The position numbers and the translations under genes were made by a program. A stretch of 64,000 bases of DNA from Candidatus Obscuribacter sp. (GTDB lineage Bacteria > Cyanobacteriota > Vampirovibrionia > Obscuribacterales > Obscuribacteraceae), in NCBI GenBank assembly GCA_016712465.1, contig JADJQZ010000001.1, positions 434,001 to 498,000 on the forward strand, in the 5' to 3' direction. Shown in pieces: positions 25,181 to 35,464 of this stretch (position 1 is its first letter; every line of letters starts with the position of its first letter). Below the pieces are notes generated by a model. It worked only from the letters and a program-made list of their open reading frames with translations. It did no database searches and was not told the DNA's origin.

Positions 25181-28100
25181 GTGAAGAGAGTTAGACGACT
25201 GACTAGCAGGATAGTTCACCGGCTCACCAACATCGATAAATTGAGTCGGTCGGCCTCCCCTCGTCACTTCAGTGCCTCTCTTTCCCCGGCTTCGTCGAGC
25301 AAACTGGCGGGCTCCGGTGCCATTAACTGGAGGAAGAACTTCACGGCAGCTTCTTTCTGTCTGATTTTGGGCTTGCCTTTCTTCTTCCCCTTCAAAGTTC
25401 TGGCTCAGGCTTTCGAACAGCCGGCCAGTGTGGTGACCGCCACGCAGTCCGTATCTGTGCCGGACAATACTGCCACGGTGGCTGCCATCGGTGCTTCCGG
25501 CAGTTTGAGCGTGACCGTGCAGGACAATCTGCCGGGTTCTTCCAAAGATGGTCAGTCCGGCGGCGGACCGCAGGCCCCGGTGGTGCCCGCCGCTCCCGGC
25601 ATGCCCCAGGTGGATGCCACTACGGGGCTCATCCCGGCGGTGGCCGGAGTGCCTCTCAGTCCCGCCGTACCGGCATTAGTGGTGGACGGATCAGCCGCAA
25701 CAGCCCCTGCCGCCCCTGTCGCCACTGTCAGTGCACCTGCTGACACCGCTGCCGTTGCACCGATCTCGGTTCCATCTGCATCCGCACCGATGACCAGCCC
25801 TGTTGCTGCTGTCAGTGCGCCGGTCGAAAGTCCGGTCGGTGCCGCTCTCTCTGCCTCGATCAATCCGCCAGCCGGAGCGGCCGGGGCTGGGGTTGCCCTT
25901 GCTGCTCCCAGCAATCTGGCTCTTGATCTTTCTTCCAGTCAGGCCACCATTGTTGCGCCGGTGTCCGCTCCCACCAGCATCATAGTGGGTGGAACGATGG
26001 GTGCTGATGGTGTTGTTAGTGGTGGCACTGCCCTGGTCGTCAGTCCCGGGCAGATGGTGACGCCTTCCCAGTATATTGCTCTCACCCAGGTGACCGGCAG
26101 CGGCAGTCAGAGCATAGTGCTGAACGCCGATGGCGCCGGTCAAAGCGGTGCCCTCTCCCTTGTGGCCAATCAGACCGATACACTCAGTACACTGGTGGTT
26201 CCGAGCAATATCACCCTCTACGGTATCGGCTTCAACTCCGCCGATCCGTTGGTAGTGATGGGCGGCAGTAACATTGCCGGCAACCTTTACACCTTGCAGT
26301 CAGGCAGTGCAACCGAGTCCAGCTTGAATTTCGGCAACCTGACGGTTTCCGGTTTACTCTCCGGTAGTGCGCCGGTGGTCAGCTCGCCGATCTTGAGTGT
26401 GCTTATGCCCTCAGGGGGGCTCTTCTCGTCTTCAGGGCTTTCTATCAATGCCGTCGGCTCAGTCTTCAACACCGGCACCATCGCTTCCCCCGGTGTACTA
26501 TCCATCACCGCCGGCAGTAACATCAGCAATAGCGGCATGCTTTCCGGCTCCACGGTTAATCTGACGGCACAATCGGTGAGCAATTACGGCACGGTGCTGG
26601 CTAGTGCCGGCAATGTTAATTTGAACGCCATGTCCGGTAGCTTCGTCAATAGCGGACTGATCGCTGCTCCTCTAGGCAGTATCAATGTCAACACGGATGC
26701 CGCCACCCTGGCTTCCAACATCAATTTCGACAATCTGGGCGGTACGCTCAGGGCCGCTCAGAATATTCAGTTTCGCAATAGCGACTACAGCGGCGATGCC
26801 GATATTAGTATTACCGGTGGTGACTTGCTTTCCAATGCCGTCAATATAAATGCCGGGCAGGGCACGGCCGATCTTAATGTGGGGGAACTTACCGGCACCT
26901 TGAGTACATACGGGCTGGCTTCTCATGTGATCGCAGATACCGCCGTGCTAAACCTTGGCGAGCAGTGTTTGACCGGCGACCCCACCTACTACAATAGCGG
27001 CAATATCAATATCAGCGGCAATATTACCGTGGGAGAAAAACTTGCCGTTATTGCTTCAGGCAATATAACCAACAGCGGCGCCGGCGGTTACAGCATAACT
27101 GCTCGCAATGCCGGGGTGGGGCAGGACATCACCATGATCGCCGGTGCGGCCTTCACTACCGCCTCAGCCGGTGCCGGTACGGCTACTCTCACCGGTGCTC
27201 CGCCGGCCGGCGCCGTGCCCGGTGGAGGCACGGTCACCGTTACCGGCGGCAGCGCTGCCGGAGGCAGTATCACTTTGACGACGGGTGCCGGAGTCAGCTT
27301 GATTGATGCCAGCGGAACTACCGGCGCGGGCGGCAACGTCACCCTGCTCGCCTTTGCTGATGCTACTGGTGCCACCGGTGGTACCATTGCCCTGCCCACC
27401 GGTTCCAATATTCGTACTGACGGCGCTAGCGGCTTTGCCAACGGCAACATCACTCTTGGTGCCGGTCGTACCGGCGGCGCAGCCGGCAACTCTATTCAAG
27501 CCGGTTCCCTTACTGCCTTTGGTGCTGGTACCACAGGTGGTTCCATCAATGTGGCCGTTGGGCAGCCCACTGTGGTGGGCGGCGTCGGCGGCGGCGTGCA
27601 GTTTGATTCTACTGGGTCCGTTGTTAATGGCGGCTCCTTTTCGGTTTCAGCCGGTACGGGCGCGGACCGGCGTATTTCCATCGGGGCCGGTGCCGGCCAG
27701 TCGATCTTGAGCGGCGGTAGTGCCAGCATCGCTGCTCCCTCCCTGGTCAATCTTAACGTCGGCACTATCAATACCAATGGCGGCAACTTCACCATAGACT
27801 CCGGCCTGGGTAACACATCAATTAACCTCAACGCCGGTACTATGGCTACCCAGGGTGGTGCCGTCAATATCACAGCCGGAGACAACATCACCTTCTTGAA
27901 CGGCACCCTCAACACCAGTCCAGCGGCCGGAGCCGGTGGAGCCGTCAATCTACTTGCCGATCGTGACGGAGTGGGAACAGGGGCTATCAACACTTCCACG
28001 CTTTCAATCGTGGCTAGTGGGGTGGGCGGCGCCGGCGGTAATGTCTTGATTGAAAATCAACTGACGGCAGCGGGCAACCAGAGTTTGAATATCGGCAGCA

Positions 28101-31100
28101 TCACTTCCGCGGGCACTGTTGGTGGCAATATTCTCTTGCATAGTTATGGCGGGTCTATCACCAGCCGTGCCCTCACGAGCGCCGCCGGCGGCAGCGTCAA
28201 GGTGTTGGCCGGAGCCAATGGCGGCGGTACCGGTCAGTCTATCAATATGCTGGGCGACATCAATACGGGCGGTGCTAGCCTGGCCCTTGTCTCCACAGGC
28301 GGGATCAGCAGTGGTGCGTCTATGTCCATCGCTACCGGCGGCGGTTCCGCCCTGCTTGCTTCGGGAGTGCGCGGCACGGCGCAGACTTCTCTTTCGGCCG
28401 CCAGCAACATCGATATATCTGATCGCTCCGGGCAGGGTGGTAGCGTCAGTCTCACCAATGTCAGTTCCTTTAACACCGGCAGTGGCAATCTCAATGTGAC
28501 CGCTTTCTCTAATAGCGCCGGTGGTGCTACTGGCGGTGCCATTGCCCTGGCGCCTGCCGTGCCGATCGTGACCGGGGGCGGCAATGCCACTCTGGTTGCC
28601 GAGCAAACCAATGCCGGCGGCAACTCCATCGCCGTGGCCGGCGGTATCAATGTGACCGGCGGCGCCGGTGCTGGTACGATCAACGTTTCAACTGCTACAC
28701 CGGGCTTTCCTGGTGTTTTCAACAGTGCCACCGGTGCCATATCCGGCACCATCACAGGCGGTACTCTGCGCAATGGCGGTGTCAATCTGGGCTCGTTGCA
28801 AGCGAGTGCCGGTACCAGCTCCGTCATCAATGTGGGCCGGGTAGATTCGGCTAGTGCCATTCAGGGTAATCTGGGCGCCCTTTCCGTGCAAGCTGCTTCC
28901 GGCCTTATAAGAGTGGGACCGCTCACTACTTCCGGGCTGACCACGGTACAAAACGGCGTCACCGGCGACATTACAATTGTGGGAGCCGTCAGCAACACCG
29001 GCGGCGGTTTGAGCTTCACTACTTCCGGCAGTGCCGCCAACGGCGGCATCATCACGGTGGGGGCGGCCGTCACACAAACAGGCGCCGGAGACCTTTCCTT
29101 TATCACCAGCGGCGCCGGTAGCGCCTCCAACATTGTTTTCAACGCTGCAGCCAGTGAGAGTGGCGCCGGTTCGCTAATCGTGCAGACCTCCGGTGCCAAT
29201 TCCGACATTACCGTGGCCGGTGCTTTGAGCAGTGATGCCGGTTCCCCTCTCACGATCACAGCCGGTGATAGCGGCTCGGCCAGTATTGATGTCAGCACGG
29301 CCGGCTCCATTGCCGGTGACTCTCTCACCTTGAACACTCCGGTTTTGACCGTGGCCGGCAACGGCTCGGTGACAAGCAATGCCGGTGCTCTGACCATTAA
29401 GAGCAGTCTGGCCAGCGGGGCTCTCAATGTAAGTTTGAGCGGAGCTGCTCCTACTTTGCGCTCTTCAAGCGGCGATGTGTTTTTCAACCAGAGCGGCAGC
29501 CCCGGCGCCGTTACTATCACTGGTGGTGCGGCCGCAGGCTTGATCAGCGCTAACGGCGGCAACGGCACTATTAATCTGAACGGCGGCAGCAGTGCCGTTA
29601 GTGCCAATGTCAGGCAATTTGATGGCTTTGTGAAGGGTAGTGGCAGTACCTTTGCCGTTAACTCCGGTTTGGCTGGAGCCGATTTGAAGGTATCAGGTGT
29701 CTCGGCCTCAAGCAACATCAGTTTGGTGTCTGCGGGCGGCCTGCTGATCTCCGGTGATGTTTCCAATAGTGCCGGTACGGCTGTGCTCACAGCCGGGAAT
29801 AGCGGCTCTGCAGCGGTCAATCTTTCGGGCGGTGCCGATGTAAATGTCGTGGGCAATCTGACTGTTAACTCTGGTGCCGTCAGTCTTGGCGCCGGTAGCG
29901 TACTGACCACCACCACCGGTGATGTATTCCTACAGTCTAATTTCGCCGGTAATGCTCTCAATCTAAGTCTGGCTGCCGGAGCGCAGATAAATGCCGCCGC
30001 CGCCACCGGCGACATCTTCTTCAATCCGTCTGGGGCAGGTGCTATCACTGTCACCGGCGGTGCTGCTGCCGGTTTGCTCAACGCCGGTAATACCGTTTCT
30101 CTGAGAGGCGGCGCCGTAGACGTCAATGTCAATCAGATTAATGGACGCGTGGTGTCGAATGGGGCGACCATTACCACAAGCACAGTGACAACGGCTGCCG
30201 GAGACCTGAGCCTGGGCGGCTACACCTCTTCCGGTGCCACCAGTTTCACCGCCAACGGGGCAGGTGCCGACATAATAGTGAACGGTGCTCTCTCGAACGG
30301 TGTCGGTGGTCTGACTCTGCAGGCGGGAGCCGGTGCCGACAGCGACGTGCGCATCAATTCCGCCGTCACTTCCTCTGGCTTGCTGAATATCAATAGCGGT
30401 ACCGGCGCCGGGTCGGACATCACCATTGCCGCCTCCCAGCTCGCCCAGGGAGCGACGGTCAATGCCAATAGTGCCAGCCTCAACCTGGGTACCAATGCCG
30501 GTTTGAGAGCTAATACCGGAGCCTTGAATATTCAAAGCAATAGCGGGGGCACTCTCAATGTTACGCTTGCCTCGGGAGCCTTTTTGCGCTCGACCAGTAG
30601 CAACGTTAACTTCAATAGCGTCGGCAGCCCCGGAGCCATCACAATGACTGGTGGTCTCGGCTCAGTTCAAGCCGGCGGTGCCACCCCGCAGGTTGTCTTC
30701 AATGGCGGCAGCAGCGCCGTCGATGTTAATGTCTCTTCTATTGTCGGCAGTGCCGGCGGTACCGGTTCTACATTTTCTCTGGTCACCCAGAGTGGTGATT
30801 TACGGGTCGGGCCGGTTACCAGTACCGGTACCACTTTATTGCAGGCTGCCGGCAACGGTGCCGATCTGATTACTACCGGAGCTATCGATGCGGGAGCCGG
30901 TAATCTAACCCTGGCCACCGGTACGGGAACCAATGCCGACATTCGTCTCAATAACAATGTCACGACGACAGGAACCTTACTGGTGAATACCGGTACCGGT
31001 GCCGGTTCGGATCTTGCTGTGGCCTCCGCAGTGACGGTTTCGGGCGGTGCCACGACAATCACCACTCCCACCATGTCTGTGGCCAACGGCGCCACTGTCA

Positions 31101-34100
31101 GAGCGACAGCCCAAGACCTTCAGATATCGGGCTCTGCAAGCGGGGGGCCGCTTGCCGTCACTCTGGGCGGCGCCAACGCCACCCTCGCTTCTGCCACCGG
31201 TAATGTGAACTTCAACAGCGTCGCTAATCCCGGAGCCGTCACTATATCGGGCGGACCGGCCAGCGGAGTGATATCGGCGAACGGCGGAAACGGCAATATA
31301 AACTTGAACGGCGGCACCAATGCCGTGAATGTCTCAGCCAGGCAATTGGACGGATTTGTAAACGGCACCGGCAGCACTTTCAGCGTCAATTCCGGGCTGG
31401 CCGGCAATGATTTGAAGATTTCAGGCGTCAGCGCTTCCAGCAACATCAGTCTCGTCTCCGCCGGCGGGGTGCTTATTTCAGGCAATGTCAGCAATACCGC
31501 CGGCACTGGTGTGATCACGGCCGGTAACAGCGGTGCGGCGGCCGTTTCTCTCCAGGGCGGCGCCGATGTCAGTGTGGTCGGTAATCTGAACGTTAACTCG
31601 GGAGTTGTGAACCTGGGCGCCGGTAGTGTTTTGACTAGCACCGCCGGTGATGTAACCTTGCAGTCCAACTTTGCTGGAAACGCTCTCAATCTAGCAATGT
31701 CTGCCGGTTCTCAGATCAACGCCGCGGCAGCCGGCGGCGATATTTTCTTCAATCCTTCCACTGCCGGAAACATCACAGTGACCGGCGGCCCCGGTGACGG
31801 TCTCTTGAACGCCGCCAACACCGTCTCTTTCAGAGGCGGCACCGTGGCGGTGAATGTCAACCAAATAAACGGGCGTGTGGTGTCCAACGGTACTACCATT
31901 TCCACGGCCGGCGTCAATACGGCCCAGGGCGATTTAAACATTGGTGCTTTCAGATCTTCAGGTGCGACGAACTTTACTGCTGGTGGTGCCGGTGCCGATA
32001 TCGTAGTCGGCGGCACGCTTACCAACGGTACCGGTGGACTGACCCTACAGGCCGGCAGCGGTCTTGATAGTGATGTCAGGTTCAATGCCGGTGCCAGTTC
32101 AACCGGTACACTCACGATCAACTCTGGCACGGGAGCAGGTTCGGAGATCATTCTGGCCAACAGTCAGCTTGTGCAGGGGGCTACGGTCAACGCCAATAGC
32201 GCCGGTTTTACTCTTGGCACCAGCGCCGGCTTGAGAGCTAATACAGGGGCTCTCAGCCTGCAGAGTAACGGTGCCGGTGGTGCCCTCAATATATCCGCCG
32301 GCAGCGGTGCGCTCTTGCGTTCGGTCACTTCGTCTGTCAATCTGAATGGAACCACGGCTGGAGCCATAACCATGGTGGGCGGCACAGGCGCCTTACAGGC
32401 CGGTGGCGCCTCGCCCGCGGTCAACTTCAATGGCGGAAGCAATGCGGTTGATGTTAATGTCGCTTCCATAACAGGCAATGCCAGTGGTACGGGGTCCACT
32501 TACTCGGTGGTCACCCAGACCGGCAACTTGAATATCGGTCCGGTCACTTCCACCGGCACAACTACCTTCAGGGCCTTGGGTAGCGGTGCTGATATTGTCA
32601 CCACCGGTGCTATCGATGCCGGAGCCGGCGTTCTTACGATAGGTACCGGCAATGGCGCTAATGCCGACATAAGATTGAATCATAATATAAGCACCACAGG
32701 TGCTCTGACCGTAGATTCCGGTAGCGGTACCAATTCTGACGTGGCGCTGGCGACAGGGGTGATAGTATCGGGCGGTCTTACGACCGTCAATACCCCCACC
32801 TTGAGCCTGGCCAACAATGCGGTGCTGCGTTCCACAAACGGCGACTTGCAGATTTCGGGCAGTGCCACCGGTGGACCCGTGCGTGTATCTTTGCTTGGCG
32901 GAAGTTCGGAACTGACTTCTCAAACCGGTAATGTTAATTTCAACTCCGCAGCCAATCCCGGTGCCGTCACCATAAGCGGAAGCAGCGTCAATGGCATCAT
33001 AAATGCAGCCGGCGGTGCCGGTTTTGTCAATTTTAACGGCAGCACCGCCAATAACGTAAGTGTCACCGCCAGTCGTATCAATGGTATTACTAATGGTACC
33101 GCCGCCACAATGAGCTTGACGCTGGCTAATCCTAACAGTGCCTCCGGCACTTTCGACCTGGGCACCATCACCACCAATAATACGTTCAGCTACAGCACTC
33201 CCATTACCGGCAATATTCGCGTCTCCGGGGATATCACTTCCAATACCGGTCTTGTGAATTTGACTTCCGGGACTGGTGCCGCCAATTCAATCACATTAGC
33301 TTCCGGTGTCGATCTCAGGGGGCAGACCGGCATTAATTTGAATACTGCCAATTTGAACTTGCAGTCGGGACCTGCCGCCGCCACCGTCACTGCCGTGACC
33401 GGCAATCTCAGCGTGCAGAGCAACACCGCCAGTAGGGCTCTGAACATTCAGGGTACGGGTACCCCGGTCTCCAGTCTGAATGCCCTGGCCGGAGCCATCG
33501 GCCTCAATCAGAGCAATGTCGGCAGTATTACCGTAGGCGGCAGTGTCAACTTGATTGCTTCCGGTAACCTTAATGCCCGGGTGGGCACAGGCAGTCTCAC
33601 GGTTAATGCCAATCAGATAAGCAGTGCCGGATTAAACGTCAACAATGGTCTGGCCACATTAGCCGGCGCCATTACGGTCAACAGTCAGAGTGGCGATCTT
33701 CTGTTCGCCTCGCCGGTTAGGACTAACGGCGGCGCCGTAGTGCTCGGAGCTAACGGCGGCAGTCTCAGTCTCTCCGGCAACGACATCAACACCTCTCGCG
33801 CCACCGGCGGTGGCAGTGTCAGCCTTTCTGCTCTGAACGGCATAAGCGGTGTCGGCAACATCATCACTACCGGTGTGGCAGGCGCCGGCGGCAATGTGTC
33901 GCTATCCTCCGCCGGTCAGAACATTATTGTTAATACCATTCAGACCCGCAGTACCAATGCCGCTGGTGGAAATGTCACATCCAGCAGCGCTAATTTGCGG
34001 GTGATTGGTATTGACGGTACCGGCCAGAGCATCAGCGCCACCGGCTCCACCGGCGGTACGGTGAATATAACAACAACCTCCACCAATCCTTTTATTATTG

Positions 34101-35395
34101 GTGACGCTTCCATCAATGGCACCGCTAGCGGTATCAATGCCAATGGTTCCAATCAGGGCGGCAAGGTTGTTGTTGCCGCCAACGGCGTCACCGTCAACGC
34201 CGGTCGTACCGTCAGTGCGGTGGGAGGCACGGGGGCCGGTGGGGTGGTTACATTTACCGCCAATAATCCTGCTAACGGCAATACTGTTTTCAATATAGGC
34301 GGTACGGTTTCGGCCACGGGCGGCACCCCTGCTACTGGTGTGGTGGCGGTGGGTGCCCCTGCCGGGCGGGCTTTCACCCTCAATCTTCCGGGCGTCATCA
34401 ATGCCGGTCAGCAGTTGACCCTTGGTAATTTCAATGCTCTAAGCGGTTTACCGACCGGGCTTCCTTCCGGCTTGATCACGCTTAATCCTCAACCGGCGGC
34501 AGTTTTACCCTCGCCGCCCTACAACACGCCCTTCATTTCCTACAATGGCGCTCTGACGCCCCCTCTGATTCCAGGCGGCTCCGGCCCCGGCACTCCAGGT
34601 TCGTCCGGGTCTGGTAGTGGTATTGACGATGTATTGCTGCGTTCGAACAATAATTTAAATGATGACGCCGGCCTGCGCATCTCCACAGATTTGACGCAAG
34701 TCTTCCCTGAGGATTCTCTCGATCAGGAGATTCAGACGGTGATGAATGTGCTCGCTCGCCGCAAAGAGTCGCAGGACTTAAACACCATTGGCGGCAGCGT
34801 CACCCACAAGAGCGACTTTACGCCGGCTGAAATAGCGCGACTGAATTCAGAGGGCATTGTTACTTCCGGCGAAACTGCCGGAAGTAACTTCGGGCTTGTG
34901 GAAGGCAACCTGGTTTTTGCTCCTGAGCATGACATTACTGTGCACTTCAACGAGGGTAAACTATTCATACCTGCTGATTCGGTTGTCTTTGTTATGAAAA
35001 CTAAAGATTCAGTCGGCATTTACGACCTGCACCAGCGTGGTCAGGGGGGCGTCAGCGTCGTTGCCAGCAAGAAATTGATACAGCTTGATCCTGGTCGGCT
35101 GCTTGTTTTGACCAGTCAGCCCGGTCGCGACTTCGACCGTGTGGGTGGGCAGTTTCGCATGGTTGGTTATCGCAACGCTCGGCAGCAAGACTTGAACGAC
35201 GATTTGCGTGCCTTTGCCATGGACTTTTCGTTACCCTCGGCTCTCACCAATGTGCTGCCTCTCAAGCAGATGCTCGATTCAAGCAACCGGCTCGATCAGA
35301 TCGCAATTCAAAGAGTACTAAAAGACGGCGCCCTGCTAGGTGAACTCACCGGTGCCGCCGGTCCCTATAAGAGCAGTGCTCCTGCAAGCAATTGA
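25181..35395 (+). CDS. Giant repetitive beta-helical surface protein (adhesin-like), 3,404 aa
   Basis: GTG 25181 is the preferred start. The N-terminus is long and basic, with a hydrophobic segment (about residues 60-78, ending VLAQA), resembling the extended signal peptides of large two-partner-secretion and autotransporter proteins. Residues about 120-250 are Ala/Pro-rich. The body is Gly/Ala/Ser/Thr/Asn-rich with strand motifs such as GNISNSG and ITAGSNI, typical of right-handed beta-helices (filamentous-haemagglutinin type). From about residue 1431 there are two consecutive 576-residue units and the start of a third. Near the C-terminus (about 3230-3330) lies a FecR-like stretch (VEGNLVFAPEHDITVHF, then DLHQRGQGGVSV). 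No autotransporter barrel or LPXTG is visible, so the surface attachment is unknown. Role in adhesion or as biofilm matrix is inferred from composition. Confidence 0.85.
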   Translation: MKRVRRLTSRIVHRLTNIDKLSRSASPRHFSASLSPASSSKLAGSGAINWRKNFTAASFCLILGLPFFFPFKVLAQAFEQPASVVTATQSVSVPDNTATVAAIGASGSLSVTVQDNLPGSSKDGQSGGGPQAPVVPAAPGMPQVDATTGLIPAVAGVPLSPAVPALVVDGSAATAPAAPVATVSAPADTAAVAPISVPSASAPMTSPVAAVSAPVESPVGAALSASINPPAGAAGAGVALAAPSNLALDLSSSQATIVAPVSAPTSIIVGGTMGADGVVSGGTALVVSPGQMVTPSQYIALTQVTGSGSQSIVLNADGAGQSGALSLVANQTDTLSTLVVPSNITLYGIGFNSADPLVVMGGSNIAGNLYTLQSGSATESSLNFGNLTVSGLLSGSAPVVSSPILSVLMPSGGLFSSSGLSINAVGSVFNTGTIASPGVLSITAGSNISNSGMLSGSTVNLTAQSVSNYGTVLASAGNVNLNAMSGSFVNSGLIAAPLGSINVNTDAATLASNINFDNLGGTLRAAQNIQFRNSDYSGDADISITGGDLLSNAVNINAGQGTADLNVGELTGTLSTYGLASHVIADTAVLNLGEQCLTGDPTYYNSGNINISGNITVGEKLAVIASGNITNSGAGGYSITARNAGVGQDITMIAGAAFTTASAGAGTATLTGAPPAGAVPGGGTVTVTGGSAAGGSITLTTGAGVSLIDASGTTGAGGNVTLLAFADATGATGGTIALPTGSNIRTDGASGFANGNITLGAGRTGGAAGNSIQAGSLTAFGAGTTGGSINVAVGQPTVVGGVGGGVQFDSTGSVVNGGSFSVSAGTGADRRISIGAGAGQSILSGGSASIAAPSLVNLNVGTINTNGGNFTIDSGLGNTSINLNAGTMATQGGAVNITAGDNITFLNGTLNTSPAAGAGGAVNLLADRDGVGTGAINTSTLSIVASGVGGAGGNVLIENQLTAAGNQSLNIGSITSAGTVGGNILLHSYGGSITSRALTSAAGGSVKVLAGANGGGTGQSINMLGDINTGGASLALVSTGGISSGASMSIATGGGSALLASGVRGTAQTSLSAASNIDISDRSGQGGSVSLTNVSSFNTGSGNLNVTAFSNSAGGATGGAIALAPAVPIVTGGGNATLVAEQTNAGGNSIAVAGGINVTGGAGAGTINVSTATPGFPGVFNSATGAISGTITGGTLRNGGVNLGSLQASAGTSSVINVGRVDSASAIQGNLGALSVQAASGLIRVGPLTTSGLTTVQNGVTGDITIVGAVSNTGGGLSFTTSGSAANGGIITVGAAVTQTGAGDLSFITSGAGSASNIVFNAAASESGAGSLIVQTSGANSDITVAGALSSDAGSPLTITAGDSGSASIDVSTAGSIAGDSLTLNTPVLTVAGNGSVTSNAGALTIKSSLASGALNVSLSGAAPTLRSSSGDVFFNQSGSPGAVTITGGAAAGLISANGGNGTINLNGGSSAVSANVRQFDGFVKGSGSTFAVNSGLAGADLKVSGVSASSNISLVSAGGLLISGDVSNSAGTAVLTAGNSGSAAVNLSGGADVNVVGNLTVNSGAVSLGAGSVLTTTTGDVFLQSNFAGNALNLSLAAGAQINAAAATGDIFFNPSGAGAITVTGGAAAGLLNAGNTVSLRGGAVDVNVNQINGRVVSNGATITTSTVTTAAGDLSLGGYTSSGATSFTANGAGADIIVNGALSNGVGGLTLQAGAGADSDVRINSAVTSSGLLNINSGTGAGSDITIAASQLAQGATVNANSASLNLGTNAGLRANTGALNIQSNSGGTLNVTLASGAFLRSTSSNVNFNSVGSPGAITMTGGLGSVQAGGATPQVVFNGGSSAVDVNVSSIVGSAGGTGSTFSLVTQSGDLRVGPVTSTGTTLLQAAGNGADLITTGAIDAGAGNLTLATGTGTNADIRLNNNVTTTGTLLVNTGTGAGSDLAVASAVTVSGGATTITTPTMSVANGATVRATAQDLQISGSASGGPLAVTLGGANATLASATGNVNFNSVANPGAVTISGGPASGVISANGGNGNINLNGGTNAVNVSARQLDGFVNGTGSTFSVNSGLAGNDLKISGVSASSNISLVSAGGVLISGNVSNTAGTGVITAGNSGAAAVSLQGGADVSVVGNLNVNSGVVNLGAGSVLTSTAGDVTLQSNFAGNALNLAMSAGSQINAAAAGGDIFFNPSTAGNITVTGGPGDGLLNAANTVSFRGGTVAVNVNQINGRVVSNGTTISTAGVNTAQGDLNIGAFRSSGATNFTAGGAGADIVVGGTLTNGTGGLTLQAGSGLDSDVRFNAGASSTGTLTINSGTGAGSEIILANSQLVQGATVNANSAGFTLGTSAGLRANTGALSLQSNGAGGALNISAGSGALLRSVTSSVNLNGTTAGAITMVGGTGALQAGGASPAVNFNGGSNAVDVNVASITGNASGTGSTYSVVTQTGNLNIGPVTSTGTTTFRALGSGADIVTTGAIDAGAGVLTIGTGNGANADIRLNHNISTTGALTVDSGSGTNSDVALATGVIVSGGLTTVNTPTLSLANNAVLRSTNGDLQISGSATGGPVRVSLLGGSSELTSQTGNVNFNSAANPGAVTISGSSVNGIINAAGGAGFVNFNGSTANNVSVTASRINGITNGTAATMSLTLANPNSASGTFDLGTITTNNTFSYSTPITGNIRVSGDITSNTGLVNLTSGTGAANSITLASGVDLRGQTGINLNTANLNLQSGPAAATVTAVTGNLSVQSNTASRALNIQGTGTPVSSLNALAGAIGLNQSNVGSITVGGSVNLIASGNLNARVGTGSLTVNANQISSAGLNVNNGLATLAGAITVNSQSGDLLFASPVRTNGGAVVLGANGGSLSLSGNDINTSRATGGGSVSLSALNGISGVGNIITTGVAGAGGNVSLSSAGQNIIVNTIQTRSTNAAGGNVTSSSANLRVIGIDGTGQSISATGSTGGTVNITTTSTNPFIIGDASINGTASGINANGSNQGGKVVVAANGVTVNAGRTVSAVGGTGAGGVVTFTANNPANGNTVFNIGGTVSATGGTPATGVVAVGAPAGRAFTLNLPGVINAGQQLTLGNFNALSGLPTGLPSGLITLNPQPAAVLPSPPYNTPFISYNGALTPPLIPGGSGPGTPGSSGSGSGIDDVLLRSNNNLNDDAGLRISTDLTQVFPEDSLDQEIQTVMNVLARRKESQDLNTIGGSVTHKSDFTPAEIARLNSEGIVTSGETAGSNFGLVEGNLVFAPEHDITVHFNEGKLFIPADSVVFVMKTKDSVGIYDLHQRGQGGVSVVASKKLIQLDPGRLLVLTSQPGRDFDRVGGQFRMVGYRNARQQDLNDDLRAFAMDFSLPSALTNVLPLKQMLDSSNRLDQIAIQRVLKDGALLGELTGAAGPYKSSAPASN
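29471..31198 (+). repeat. Adhesin super-repeat unit 1 (1,728 bp, 576 codons)
   Basis: The unit begins at the motif GDVFFN followed by GAVTITGG. It is built of three sub-repeats of about 179, 197 and 200 codons, starting at 29471, 30008 and 30599. Each starts with a G/S-[DN]-[VI]-x-F-N strand followed by a GA-[IV]-T-[VIM]-[TS]-GG turn. Confidence 0.85.
31199..32926 (+). repeat. Adhesin super-repeat unit 2 (1,728 bp, 576 codons)
   Basis: It has the same length and order as unit 1. Closely matching protein segments include ASSNISLVSAGG, LQSNFAGNALNL, NVNQINGRVVSNG and ATVNANSA. DNA is less similar than protein, so the duplication is not recent. A third unit begins at 32927 (GNVNFNSAANPGAVTISG) and quickly diverges. 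Confidence 0.85.
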
Positions 35396-35421
35396 AGCCG
35401 GGCTCTTAGTTGCCCGGCTTC
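35394..35421. terminator. Strong hairpin between convergent genes
   Basis: GAAGCCGGGC (35394-35403) pairs perfectly with GCCCGGCTTC (35412-35421) around an 8-base loop. It starts inside the adhesin stop codon. The following T-run is weak (GTTTTC at 35428), so it may work as a stability hairpin as much as a terminator. Confidence 0.65.
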
Positions 35422-35464
35422 AGCGCGTTTTCTAGATCAGTTTTCCTGGCGTTGGGACCCTGCT

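Noticed and set aside
28861..30132. 423-codon and several other long antisense frames within the giant surface-protein gene
   Set aside because: Stop codons are rare on the opposite strand because of the Gly/Ala/Thr codon composition; the products are Pro/Ala/Val-rich low complexity with no family features.
29471..32926. Regularly spaced repeats that could suggest a CRISPR array
   Set aside because: The period is 1,728 bp, all in one coding frame, with no short identical direct repeats or spacers.
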